Below, one piece after another: positions 1-13,400 of a stretch of DNA of 64,000 nt. The notes under the pieces were generated by a model. The model did no database searches. It worked only from the letters and a program-made list of their open reading frames with translations, and had not been told where the DNA came from. The stretch is from Lateolabrax maculatus (taxonomy: Eukaryota > Chordata > Actinopteri > Acropomatiformes > Lateolabracidae). The translations under genes were made by a program, and so were the position numbers. How positions within the stretch are numbered: the first letter of the stretch is position 1; every line of letters begins with the position of its first letter. The stretch spans positions 6,367,501 to 6,431,500 of the forward strand of contig CM062215.1 of the NCBI GenBank assembly GCA_031216445.1. The letters are read 5' to 3'.

Positions 1-252
1 AGCAGCTGGCGCGCGCGTCCCCGCCTCTCATCACTCTCTCCGAGCGCTCGCGCCGCTCGCGGATGCGTGCCACGGGACGGTGTCGCGCGCCGCTGCCCCC
101 CCCCTCCTCCCCCCGTCCGTCCGCCGCGGCTGGAGACCGGAGATTAACCGCACACACAACCATGGCAGCAGGACCCACCGCGACGCCGCCGCCGCCGCCG
201 CTCCGTTTCCTCCCGGTTTAGAGCGCCGCGCTCGGGTTCATTCCCCGGGAAA
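1..252 (+). promoter_or_regulatory. fam184a: CpG-rich proximal promoter / 5' UTR of fam184a
   Basis: The first 252 bases are strongly GC- and CpG-rich with runs of C and CCG triplets, unlike the AT-rich rest of the window. I see no TATA box. This fits a CpG-island type start region; the transcription start cannot be fixed and may lie before the window. It contains a short upstream reading frame described separately. Confidence 0.6.
162..221 (+). promoter_or_regulatory. upstream ORF in the fam184a leader (19 codons)
   Basis: An ATG at 162 in a very strong context (ACCATGG) opens a 19-codon frame ending at TAG 219-221, 31 bases before the main ATG. The frame is in phase with an earlier ATG at 63, so it could also be 52 codons (63-221). 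It includes a run of five CCG proline codons. If the transcript starts upstream of it, it would be expected to lower translation of the main frame. No peptide function is implied. Confidence 0.5.
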
Positions 253-417
253 ATGGCGACGGGGGCAGGCTGGCAGCCTCCGTACAACCCCTCGAGCGGC
301 GGCACCAAGTACTCCCCCTCGCAGAGCTCCGGCATGTTCTACGACGGGACGCTGACGCTGGACTACACGCAGGACCTGCACCTGAAGATGAGCAAGAAGA
401 TCGCGCAGCTGACCAAG
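253..417 (+). CDS. fam184a: fam184a exon 1 (residues 1-55)
   Basis: The first coding exon starts MATGAGWQPPYNPSSGG and ends in the conserved HLKMSKKIAQLTK. It ends in phase 0 at AAG followed by donor GTGCGC. That donor is mediocre, but the TK/VIYAL junction is fixed by the family. Two better-looking GT sites lie 8 and 10 bases further on and would break the frame. Confidence 0.93.
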
Positions 418-3400
418 GTGCGCAGGTGTGAGTGCGGGTGATGCGGGATGCTGCGGTCCGGTCCGGTCCGGAGGAGGAGGAGGAGGTGATGGCGGTCTGT
501 GGTGCGGGTCAGGAGGTCTGACGCTCGTTGTGGGGGTTGTTGTTGTTGTGGTGGTGGTGTTTTTTTTGAGGGGAGCGTCTTCGCAGGGTTCACAGGTCCC
601 TCATGATGAGAAATAAATAAAGAAATAAAGACAGGGTTTGTTCCTGACGTTCATGGGGAGTTTATCCATCCACAGTTTTCTAAAAGGAAGTGGATGCAAC
701 GCCAGGCTTGCCTGGGAAATGAGTTAGTATTCTCCTGTGATCTCACCACTCTGTGCTGTAAGATCTGGGAGCAGACTGGATTTCATGAGTGATTACACTG
801 ATGGCTGGGAGCTTCCTGGGTGCCCAGAGAGGAGGGGGGGGGTGCTGCTGCTGTAAATGTACCTCTGCCACGCCACCGGTTAACCTTTGCATGCTTTTCT
901 GCCATCGCAGGGTCGCCCATCGCCGCCCAGGGGGCTCGGGGGAAGTTATGTAATCGTGGAGGGATGCAGGGGGTTTTGGCGGAGCTGCCTTCGGTGTCCT
1001 CCACCTGAAACCGGCGTGGCTTCACAGAGGGATGCTGTGTCCCCTTTTTGTAGTAGGAAATTTAAGGTGGCGTTTGTCCTAGTGGAAGGGTGGATAACAT
1101 GTAAGTGAGGATCGTACTGTACGAGGGGGAGACAAAAGCAGAGAGCAGAGGACAGAAGATTTTACATAACGGGCATGGTGATACTATCCCAGTACAAAAT
1201 CAGACACTGTGTACAGTAGGATAAGCTGTACAAACACGCACGGCATTGCAAATAGATTGAAAACGTAGATATCCAGGATTATAACGCGGCGGTTGATTGA
1301 AATGTTTTGCGGTGGCGGAGAGATTGGCGAGACAATGGCGGTGGAGTTAAGGTCCTCGCACAACAGGTTTAACTCTTCGAAGGCAGTCCAAGAATGTGTT
1401 TTGACCCAACTAGTTTCACTGGGGTTTTTTCTGTGTGGTGTTAGTAGGTCCTCCTCATGTTTGCTCCTCAAACCAAAGAAATGCAGGTTGGGTGAAGTCC
1501 TGATTGCAAAAATCGATTGAAAATTACAAACACAGGATTGGGACCTGCTCCGACCTATTACTACGAAGACTTACAAGTCAAACTCATTATTACTTATGTG
1601 TTTTTATATTGTCAATTCTCTGTTTTATATCATTGCAAACTGAATATCTTTGGGTTTTGATCGGTTAAATGTAAATAATTAGCAGATTAACTGGTAGTGA
1701 AAATAATTGTTTGCAGGTTTGGATGTGGCCGAAAGGTGCGGTGGCGTTCAAGTTGAGGCTGGCTGAGGAAGTCAAGGAAACCTCTGGTCAAGAAAATACG
1801 TTTCAATATGGGTTATCTAAGTTATTTCAGGAGTCAGAGTGTGTGTTACTGCGTCTCTGCTGTTGTTTTCTCAAGCCTCCTTAAGAGCTAAGAGCACTCT
1901 GTCTTTGCCTTTTTAAAAATTGAAAGTGTTACGGCAGATTTAAGCCTTTGTGTTTTGCTCGTGCGCGGGTATCTGCAGACTGCCACTATCTGCCTCCGAG
2001 TCCTGCTCGATGTGAGTCAGATATCACTGCTGTTCATGTGTTTCGTCTGTTTGTGTTACTCTACTGAGGCGTGATAATTCTTGCATAAACTACATGTTCC
2101 CTGTGAATCTGCTGTGCATTTCATTCATTCTGCTTTCGGTATCGGTGGTGTACTGGTGTGAGAGCACTTTGCAGGTACAACATGCAGGTACTACATTGTT
2201 TCCTTCAGGTATCGCCATGCAGCAGTGCTTTGAGGTAGAGCAGGTACAGAGTGGGACATTTTCTAGTCCTACAGCAGGTGAGAACCTTCCTTGTTTTGGA
2301 CATTTTCAAAGGAAGGCCATACGACATAACCTCGTAACATCAGCACAGAGATAAACAGAAGCCCCTCTCGAAACAGAAAGTTTACTCTACTAGTTTGGGT
2401 ACATTATCCGTCACATGGCTTCATTTTTCATCGCAAACGAACTAGAGTTGTTCCGATACCGTTCTTTCCTTCCTGATAATACCGATTCCGATACCTGAAC
2501 TTGCTTATTGGCCGATACCAAGTCACTGATCCGATACCGGTTCGTTACCAGTTGTTTTTTCCGGATCCGATGATGGAAGTAAATAACGAGTGAGCCATCT
2601 TGTTTCTTTCTCCTCGCAGTTGAGAGTTGCACATGTGCAGTTATTTTCTAATCTTGACCACACATTTGAAATTTAAACGATGAACTTCTTGCTTGAATTT
2701 AGTGACACGATAACATTTGCACAGAAATTATAACAGCGTTCGGCTCACATCCTCTGCCATGGCCACTGGTTGATGTGAAACGCATGCTGGGATACTCCAA
2801 GTTCACACCGGAGACTCTTGAGGGGCTGCAAAGACCTCCAAAGTGAGGGTCACTTATCAGCTGGCGAACAGCTATCGTGGCGTGACCTGCAGGTCGCAGC
2901 GGTCCCTCGACAGTTTCCCAAGTTTCACACGGGTCAGATCCCAAAATAAGACCCCAGATTGAGGCCTACAGTCTGTGTCGGTCCGGTTTCCTTCATGCTC
3001 GTGTCTTGAGGCTTTGTTATTTACATTAAAGGGCATGAAGGTTATTTAATGTAATGCAGTCAAAAGGAAGAAGGTTGGAGAAACTAGATTCTGTTTTTAT
3101 AGCGCTTACTGGATCAAAAGATGTCTTAGTTTGTACCCTGCTCTTCTCTGAATAATCAGAACAACACTATTTGTATTTTCTCTGTCAGAGAGACTCAGTG
3201 TGCCCTTGTTCTTCCCCGCTGTGTTTGTGGCTGTGGTTGTGATGTGGCGTAGCGATGCTCAGGGAGGTAAATGGGTGCGCTCGGCGTCCTTGGAGCATCG
3301 GAGCAGCACAACAACGAAAGGAGCAGCTGCAAAGACCCTTTACGCCACGACTTGGAGGACAGAGTAAATGCATTGTGCGCGCTTCAGCTAATTAGTTACA

Positions 3401-6400
3401 GAGACTGTGTTGCCACTTCATGGCGTGTCTGGTGAAGGAAAACAGGGGACTAAATGTCGAAGGATCCCGTTAAGACTACAGCACCTCTGAGAATAAGACT
3501 TTCATTAATCCTTTAATTAGTGAATATGATGGTAATCCTCTGAAACTGATGAGAGTGGAGCAACAGGGTTTTGTTAGAGCCAAATTCTGCAGTTGTTCTA
3601 CTCCGGACATGAGTGACCTTTTATTCAGTAGTTCAATAAATAGTGATCGACTTTACAAAATGTCCTTTAGCCTCTCACACGTCCCTCCTGGGTGCCCTAT
3701 TGTCATTTTTACCATCATTCCTCATCCGTTCTTAACAGAGCAGCGGGTTATCTGACATCTTGATGATTAAAGGACTCAGACTGTAAATCCGGTTGATAAT
3801 TGGTCATTTGTCCTCCTCCATAATGGTAGATACTGTGCAGTTTGATTGATTACACATATAGATTCGATCAATGCTACTATCGTTTGGAAGAACTCAAGCT
3901 GAATTGACTCTGATGATTTATTTTAATGAGATTCTTCTGTGATGTTTTAGTGTGCCATAATGGTCTAAATGTCCCCACATTCTGACAGGAAAAACATTAT
4001 ACAGTAAAAAAACTTAATCCTATCTTTTTTATTTCAACAAGGGGTTTTTGGTTTCCCAAATTAAATCTTATGTATCACAGCACCATATTTGAAGAGGACA
4101 TCGATGTCTGTACCAAATTTCAGCGCTAGAGAAAAAGTCCAGAGATCACCAAAGTCAGTTGGATTCATCCTCTGGGAAACATGAATTTCTGATATTTCAG
4201 AAACAAAGTGGTGGATCGACTGACAACATCCCTAAAGCACCAACGTTTGCATGACAAAAAAAGAAAACAGGACTTTTTAAAGAGGCTTTGCAAAACTATA
4301 CTACTACTAGAGGACAGTAATGTTACACACACATCATGTTTGGATAGAAGCAGATTGTAGTTTTAACTTTCCTCAAGTCTATAGAGAGGCCAGTAGCAAG
4401 AAGGACTGTGGCGCACTGAATGACTGACTGTAACCGTAGTAGCTGCAGGCTGTTGTGTTGCCTTCTGGCTCGGCTTGTTTGGAGCCTGAGGCCTGAAACT
4501 TTTCCTGTGAAACTCCCCAGCACCGAAGGAAACGCATTTCACAGCATATTTGAATTTGTACACACTGAAATCAGGTGTAAGCTCTGTAGTGTCACAAAGG
4601 ACAGCGCTTCTGCAAAGGACAACAATGTGCATAAAGTTTTGGATTTGAGTTTAAAAAAAAATCACCATTAATGTTAAGAAGAATTCTTCCAGAGTGTCAC
4701 GGTGGATAAGCCTCTTTAAAAGTATTTAAGCCACAGGACATTAAAACTTCCCATCAAATCCCAGATTAAAATCAGAATCAGCCTAAAGGCTTTTGAGTTA
4801 ATCGATTGTATTACAAATATGTATCAATTAAATAGTATCATGTCTATCGTATCAGATGTAGGCAACACTAATATGAACAGATTCCAGATTGTCATGATTC
4901 AGCCCAGTATCCCAGCAGGAACCATATTGGAGGAATCCAGACTTCACAAGTTACGTTCTGTGCCACTGCAGCACATAGCGTGCCATACATGTAGCCGTGC
5001 ATGAAGTAAGGGTGTAAAGGTCAGGGTGGTGGATGGGATTGTAAGTTTCCTGTGTTCATTAATTTAGAAGAAGCTTCTGCATGGCCGCCTGGAGAGCGCT
5101 TTCGTCTTTGACTGTACTTAGTTAACTATCTTTCATGTGTTTTGTTACCATTTTTCATTTTTGTATTTTGAAAGACACCGTTTTTCAGTAAACGGCTGAA
5201 ATAAAGAACGTGGACTGTGGAGTTTTATTGAGGAAGGCAGTAACTACATGCTCGGACTCTACAGCCTAAGTGTCTATTAATAAGTAAACACTAACAACCA
5301 AGTAGTTTTGTTGCCTAAGCATAGCCATGCCTTAACCACAGTTAATTTGCCATAACCAACATCTTTCTGTTACCTTAACCATACCATAGTTGCCATGCAC
5401 ATTTTTTTTATTGATATTCCCACAATGGCCAAACAATTAATCAGCTAAGCACTGCTCATAATCATAGTGCAGTTTTCATGCATGTGAGAAAGAAACAACA
5501 TCTGTTTGCGTTACTTATCAGTCCAAATCATACACTATGAAGGTGTACAGGCGCACAGAGACCCGTCCTGTCTTAATTTACCATTAACCTACAAGAGGGA
5601 AGTTCTTGCCCTTGTCCCGGGTCCTGCCCATACAGCCTCCATTTAGTACACTTTACTGCAGAACAACCACCTTAATCTGTTTTAAACAGACAATCATCCT
5701 TATTGAAAGTAAGCTCGCTGATGTTGCTCTCCTCTCGACGTTCCTAGGTGCCTCCGCGACTACTTTACTCAGAGCAGCTGTCAATCATGTCATCACACCC
5801 CCTTTTTATAACATCAAAAGACTTAAAATACATAAAGACCAATCTTAGCAGAACACTTTAACATACATCAGTGTGATAAGAACTACCTGAAATGACAGAA
5901 ACCATCTTTAAAAATGAATTTGACGTGTATTTTTTTGCTTGGCCCACCTACCATCGACTAACATGGAGGGCGCAGTTTATGACCTATACTGGTGCAGCTT
6001 GTATTGGCTTGACTTTTGGGGCGCTGTCATGTCGTCCATCTTTATATACAGGCTGTGGTCCAAACCTACAACATTATTTACTCAACAAATGGTTATTGCT
6101 GAATTGCTTTTACAACAGAATAATTTTAAGACACTGAGAAAAATAGCATTGTGTACGATTATTTATGGAATGCAAGCTTCAGTGTTTCTGGAGACACAAA
6201 TAATAATGTGAAGTAGCTTTATTCCTGGGAGATGGAGAGACAAAGAAGAAAGAGAAGAGAGGGAGAGAGGAAGATAAAGAACAAAAAGGAGGAGAGATAA
6301 AAGGATGAAAGCAAAGGGAGAGGAAAGAGAGATGAAAGCACACCAGCGTCATTAAAATAATCATGTATAATTGAAGGAACATTTCCACGGCTTACTGCTG

Positions 6401-9400
6401 GGAATCAAAGGCTCACACTCTCGGAGAACAGAAGTCTAACATCTACCTTACTCTGGCTTCTTTCACTGCCCGCTGAAAGAACATACTGACGAGTTAACAC
6501 CAGTCGTGTACCGGTAAATAAAAACATCCAGGTAGTGAATTACAGGTACCGCAGGATAAAGGAAAAGACTGGTGGTGTTTTTTTTCTTTTATTATCATCG
6601 ACATATCATCATCAACACAGCAAGTGTAATTTATTCCTCTCAGGTCGTTAAACCATGCAGTGTGCCCGAGCGTTGTCAGGACAAAACCACAAATGTCAGC
6701 CCTCATGGTGGCACTAGAGGAAAAGTCAGGGGATCACCAAAGTCATTAGGATTCGTCCTCTGGGGAAAAGAATGTCTGTACAAAATGTCATGGCAATCCA
6801 TTCAATAGTTGCTTGTTGGCAGATTTGATGCCAAATTCATTCTTGGTTTTACTGAATTCAACTAAACTGTGACTTAATAATGTGTGCTGCAAACTGTCTT
6901 TAGTGTTTTGACCTCTGATAGTGTTTGTCCAGTCCTGCACATCAACTGTGAGCTGCCTTCTCTGGGCATTAAACACATTTAGTGTGATTTCAACAAAGCA
7001 TACTGAAGCCATAAAACTACCCTCATGATCACAATTGAGACCTAAATTGCGATCATGAGGGTAGTTTTAAGGCCTCAGTATGCTTCAAGCGAAGTGCGGA
7101 GCTGTGTTTTCATTCTTCACGTAACTACTTCCGTCAGTTTTTGTGCACCGTCATGAATGTCTTTGAGGAGAGGCTGACCCAAATAGTTTCTTTGCTGCAC
7201 CCTGTTTGTGTGAGTCATGACCCTCTCTATGCAGCAATAAACACTTTTGTCTTTTGATGGTGTTTGATATGAAGCACACTGAGACCTTTAGTCTGGGCAT
7301 TCCTACAGTGGGATTGCTCTCACTTCATGCGTTGCACCTCAGGCTTATCACAGCTTCAGTTACCGATTGTACTGGGCATGAAACGACGACATGACATGTC
7401 GGAAACACTTTTTGACATACATGAACATAACGAGATTAAGGCAAGGGGTTTAACTAAAGAGGCTGGTTGTGAAAAAGACCGTGTTGCCTTTGAGGGCATT
7501 TACAGAGTTGGCCAAACGAATGTCACTACACTTTGGGGGATGCAATTAGCACAGTAGATAATTGTTATCTGGGGTTGAGGTACAGGTACAAAAGTCCCTG
7601 CTGTGATTATTACTTGGATGTTTAGCCGAGTGGTGTTTAAATGTCAGAAAGTTCTAATTACATGGCTGTGTTAGGCTTTATGGAGGATAACTACCATGTG
7701 TATGTCCTTTGCATACTGTCTGTTTATATGTAAACCTTTCACCTCACCTGTAAGTGGAACAAAATGTGGAGCCTCTAGTTCTGATGCCAGCGGGGCTGTA
7801 ATTCAGCTGACCACGACTGAATATTAGCTGCTGGCTGGGGGCTTCAATTTGCTGAAGCTTAAAGTTTTTTTTTTTTAAAGCTCCTGCATTTCATTTACTT
7901 CCAGCACATATAAAACCTACTTATATTTCTGGGAGAGAGCGCAAGCATGACTGACAAGATGTTATTCACTTAGACTTGCTGGTAGAGAGTGCCACAGCCG
8001 GCAGAGGACTTTCTGGGGACCATATTTGGGGACCATATGGGATTTTAGTTAATTTTTGTGTTTACTGAGAAATTACAAAAAAAATAAATACATCCGCACA
8101 CTTATTTCCTTTGCACCAAATTTATAACCAAGCTTTTGTCCACAAAGACCTTCGTCAGAGCTTTCTCTCTGTCTGTGCCCACTGTCTTCGCTGTGACCTG
8201 TTGTGCGTGACGATGTCTCGGTTCATTGGCTTTGTGCATTGCGTAATCCTGGCTCTATTTGTTAGGTCTACCTAAATCAGGCTTTTCACAAGTCACCCAG
8301 CTTTTCTTAGCTTTCGTTTTGATACACCCAATTGGTAAAGAAGGATTGTTTGGACACAAAACACTTCAGAAAAAAGGGTGAATTTATTTTTACAGCAACT
8401 TCCGTGAATACCCAATTCTGTCTGTGGATAATGCTGTCTTTAATCAGAGTGCGAAAACCTATTTCTCTCCTTTCCTGATGTCCTTGGTATTGATTTACTG
8501 CACTCTGAATGCAGAACCGAGCTTTACTCTTCGCTGTAAACTATTGATCTGGTATTGAAACAGTTAATAAGAGCTTTCTATCCCATCCTCATTCTGTCAT
8601 CTAATTCTCTTCCTGTCTCCAGGTAATTTATGCTCTCAACACCAAGAACGACGAGCATGAGGAGGAAATCGAGTCTCTGAAAGAAGCCCACGAGGACGAG
8701 GTATGGACACAACCCCGCACCAAGCGCCCGTGGTTATATCAGGCACAATAGCATGTGAATGAGGCCACTTATTTTGTTAGATTCAGTGGAGAAAATGAGC
8801 TGAAGTGACATTTTCCTGAGTGAGGATTTCTTTTCTCGCCTGTTCAGTATTTTAGTGACTGGCAGTGTGCTGCAGTGGGAGGAGAGGGGCAGCAGGCAAT
8901 CTTCTGCCACGCTGCGATTTTGGTTTCAAGACTGACCATATTTTCGCTGTCTGCCAACCATATTTTAGCTGCCTGTAGTTCGCACTTTGGGTAGTAAACA
9001 TATTCTAAGCTCAGCTAGGCAGCTGGCTGAGGCGTCATACTTAACAGACAGACATGAGAGTGGTATCGATCTTTTATCGAGTCCAACGACGGCAGCATAT
9101 TTGAGCTGCCGTATATTTGCACCTGTGACATTGCTACCTCCCACACACACTCATCACTCCTCTCGCCATCAGTGTGATTAGTTCTGATTGTTACCAGACA
9201 GCAGCCCACCCAGCCCTTAATACTGTTTATCAGGACTCACATCAGGAACAATTTCAAGACCGAGTTTGTGCATTTTAAAATGAGTTTAATGTTTTCTAGA
9301 GTAGTTTCCTGGACTGGTTTCACAGAAATTGTATAAAACTGGCTCTAGATCAAAACCCATGATCTCCACTGACAGGCAGAGTTTATTCAAGGACAAGACC

Positions 9401-10431
9401 TAAGCTAATATGAAACTGGTTTAAATGTAGTTAATTTCATTCGTATTGCTTTCAAAGAGAAGCTTTAGTGTGCCATCGTCTAAGGTGTTAATTTAATTAG
9501 TGTTGCTTTCAAGTGTTACATTTTCAAAGTGGGACTTCTCTCCCTTGCCAAGAAACATTTCTTGGAGGCAGCAGTGTTGTACTGGCTCCTAGTTATATGT
9601 ATTTTCCTCTTATTTCCACCTACTCTGTATGTGGGTTTTGGAAATCCTTTTCATGTTGTAACTGAACAAATTTTTTTATGTTGTATTTTGAGTTTTTATG
9701 TCACATTATATTGTCAAACTGGCTGTATACATGATCTCAAAAGTCATTTATGAGACCGAAGTGTGAGTTGAATTCATGTGTTTAATTATTTCTGCAACTT
9801 TCAAGCTGTTGACTGTATTTTTTTTTCTTTTTTCGCTGAGGTCCAACACATTGTGACAGAAACCAGAGACAAGATCATGCAGTACAAAAGTAAGATGGTG
9901 GACGAAGCAGACCTGAGGCGGCGGCTGGCCAGTCTGGAAGAATCTGTCGAACTCCACGAACACATGAAGAGACAGGTCATACACTGCTGCTGGGCACCAC
10001 GGGGGCTTCATTCAGTTTAGTTTTGTTTAGTGTGGCTTAGTGTGTTTTCATTCTGTTTGCTCTAAGTGATTGTGTTTGCAGAGCTTCACAGATGCATCAA
10101 TTCTAGAGAGAAATCTTCATGTCATGTTGTGTCATAGCTCTGCGGCCGCCTTTCATTAACTGAATTAATTGAATCTGAATTGAGCTGCATGCCATCGAGT
10201 AATCTGGTGATATAGCAGTGGTTGCATGAAACTGCAGTACATTTGTGTAATGTATTGCAGTTGCTGTAATGTAATGTGAAATGATGTAATGCAGCTATTG
10301 TAATGTTTTGTTACCGTCAGGCTTTAGCAGAGTTTGAGATGTACAGACAGAGAATGGAGGATTCGCAGCTCTGCACCGAGGCCCAACACACACAGAGAGT
10401 GGTTTCTATGAGCAGAGAGGTAAGGCTTTAC

Positions 10432-10464
<33 letters not shown>

Positions 10465-13400
10465 AATATATAATTACATGGCCTGTTAAAAAACTATGTT
10501 CTGCTGTTTTTGTACTGGGAGGATGGAGATGCATTGTGATTCCCAGGCTCAGTTTGATGCAGATAAAAAGAGATATTGTCAACTATACTCAGGTTGTATA
10601 CTTAAACAGTATGAGTTGTGCTGTGTTGTGCTTACCAGTACTGCAGTGGTAGTGGCACAAACGGCATGCCACTTGTTTCCACTGTCTTCATGGTGTATGT
10701 CGTCGTCGCTGCTGTTCAACTGATATATACCACATGCACATTATAAGTGCCATGAGCCAGTAGAACAGCAGCGGTGTACCAAAAGCCAACAGGGACATAC
10801 CACTCAGAATCGGCATATGCCACTAAAACAGGACACACCACCAGCCAGTTTTGATCTCGGTGCTGCTGGATTTCTCTTTTGTATGACCCTTGCTTCCAGG
10901 ATTACAGCTACACACAAAAATGTAGCGCTGCTTATCAAGTCACGTGAGTCCAGTGAATTGTTAGATAAAGCGGGTAGCTTAGCTCAGACGCAATAGAAAA
11001 GTTACAGTAAAACCATATAGAAGAAAGTAAGAAAAAAGATGCAGGATAACGAAAAATCAATCCAATATGATTACATGCATCACATTATCATGTCATATCA
11101 CGTGTCATACCATCATACGACACAATATCATCTACGCCCTGCTTTTGTAGAGTCTGAGGGCAGTGGGCATAAATGAACACCTGAAGTGTGTTGGGATGCG
11201 ATGAGCTGGCGGCTGAATGAGCTCAGTTCATCATCTGTTCATCTATGTCGGGATCGGTTATGTGTGCTAGCGTCGGTGTTGTCCCTCGTCTTCCTCTCTG
11301 CCACTGCCTTCACACTGCCCACCTTCAGCCTGACCAAAGAGACGCCGTCTTTACCAACCTGAATGTTCTGTCCGCTGGCATCACATGACATCACGCCCCC
11401 ATGTTACATTTTTGTATATTTTTTCAGCCTCATGTCTGTCAGATCTTTTGGTGTAAACAAACAAGGACAAGTTTCTTTGTTGCTTCCGTTTCAATAGGTT
11501 TAGGTGAAGAGAAGCTGCAAGCAATTGTCTTGGCACTGAGATAAATGACAAATAAGCATACGGACAGGACATTAGAGTTAGATATTTTGCACTTTTGCAA
11601 TTATTACAGGGGGATTTTTAAGAGATGCTGGGAGCATTTAGCTTGGCTCAGGTAGAGACGGGGACGGCAATAACACATAAACGTTTCCAACGGAATAGAA
11701 TATGTTTCGTGGTTTCAATAGGTGGAGGAGATGCGTCGGGATTTTGAGGAGAAGCTGCGGGCGTTCAGCCAGACTCAGGCCCAGTTTGAGGCGGATAAAC
11801 GGCGAGCGCTGGAGGAGCTGAGGGCCACCCACCGCCAGGAGGTGGAGGAACTCCTCAACAACCAGCAGAACCAGAGCGCCACCTCCAGCGAAGACCAGGA
11901 GAAACTGGCCGAGCTCCATAGACAAGAGGTGGGCCAAGAGTGAGAGAGGAAGGAAGATAGATGTGTTATGGAAGGCCAACTTTTTTGGATTGAAGCATGC
12001 GATCTTGGGGTTTTTTGGAGAGTTTATACAGCAAGTTACTTGATGGGGTAATTGCTGTTCTAGAGGCTTATCAGGTGTTTTTGGAATGAAAATTTTAAAA
12101 AATAGGTTGTTGTTTTGTTAGTTCTGTTGGCTTATGAGCATAATATAAACATACAGTGGTTATAATCTGGCCATGGACCTTTGTTGCATGTCATCCCCTT
12201 GTTTTATTCCCATTTTTCCTTTCCTCTCAACTGTTAACTAGTCTATATAACAGATCTACCAAAGACTAATCTTTTAAAAACCAAGTAATCCCAAAGATTT
12301 CTGAATGTTTTTTGGCACCTTTGAGTCACTGTGACTAACATTCAAATCTGAGGGGGAAAAAAACAAAGACTTGCACTTTTTTTATATCCATCTCTCTGCG
12401 TAGGTGGAGGCACTGATGGAGAGGGTGGAGGAGCTAACGAAGGATAAGGTCCGTCTGGTGGAGGAGTTCGAGGCCAAGCTGGGCAAGGCTCAGGAGTATT
12501 ATGAAAGAGAGCTGGAGGCCATGAGGAGAACACACCAGCTCACCACTGAGAACCTGCTGGCCTGGAAAAGGACTGAGGTAAAACAACACAGATGCACAAA
12601 AAATATGAAAGAAATTATGAAATAGCTTTTCTTAAATACTTACCTGCCTCTTTTAAAGGAATACTGCGCTGTTAAGAGGGCCAGTCTTCATTTTTGACAA
12701 CATAATGTGTTTATTTAGACATAGTCATATTTACTGTCTTCATGTCTCAGACCGAGTGATGTAATTCTCTGCTCATGTGAAGGTTGAGCTTCGGAAGGAG
12801 TTCCAGGCTCAGGAAGCAGCGCTGCAGCGCTCGCTGTCCAAGCTGAGGAGTGAGCTTCAGAAAGCACAGGAGGAGGCCAGAGAGAACCGAGACAAGACCA
12901 ACAGACTGCAGACGTCGCTGGCCAATGCCGAGGGAACTATCAAGGTGTGTGTGTGTGTGTGTGTATTTATGGGCACGTACATCAGTCGGTGGATGAACAT
13001 GATGCACTTCTTTTTAGGCAAACCAAGGACAAATACTCAAATACCAAATAAGAACACTCTACATCTGATTCACTAAGCACGTGTACAACACTGATTTGTG
13101 TGTAACCACACAAAAATAGTGCCAAGCCATGGTGACTACCGCTGCTCATACGAACTACCCACCTCTTCTTGTATTTACAGTATTCCCAACAATCATAAAT
13201 AGTATGAAAGTCTTCTTTTGGTTCAGTTTGGGTAGGAAGTGGGCTAAATTAGATGAAAAACATTTGTCGAAAACAAAGACAAAAGTAAAAGCCTCAGGGT
13301 GAAAACGTTTTTCAAGAATTTCAGAGTGGTGGGAAATTTAATGTGGTGTGCACTGATGGTCCTGCAGGCAAATCTATAGAGTATGAATAGCTGAATAGGT

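Larger units (their letters stand above)
418..8622 (+). other. fam184a intron 1 (8.2 kb)
   Basis: This is the largest fam184a intron. I see no coding exon in it. It holds a CCGATAC-type repeat (2441-2575), two copies of a dispersed repeat (4076-4215 and 6701-6810), a purine tract (6226-6341) and a hairpin (6997-7084). The remainder is AT-rich unique-looking DNA. Long first introns often carry enhancers, but none can be pointed to by eye. Confidence 0.85.
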
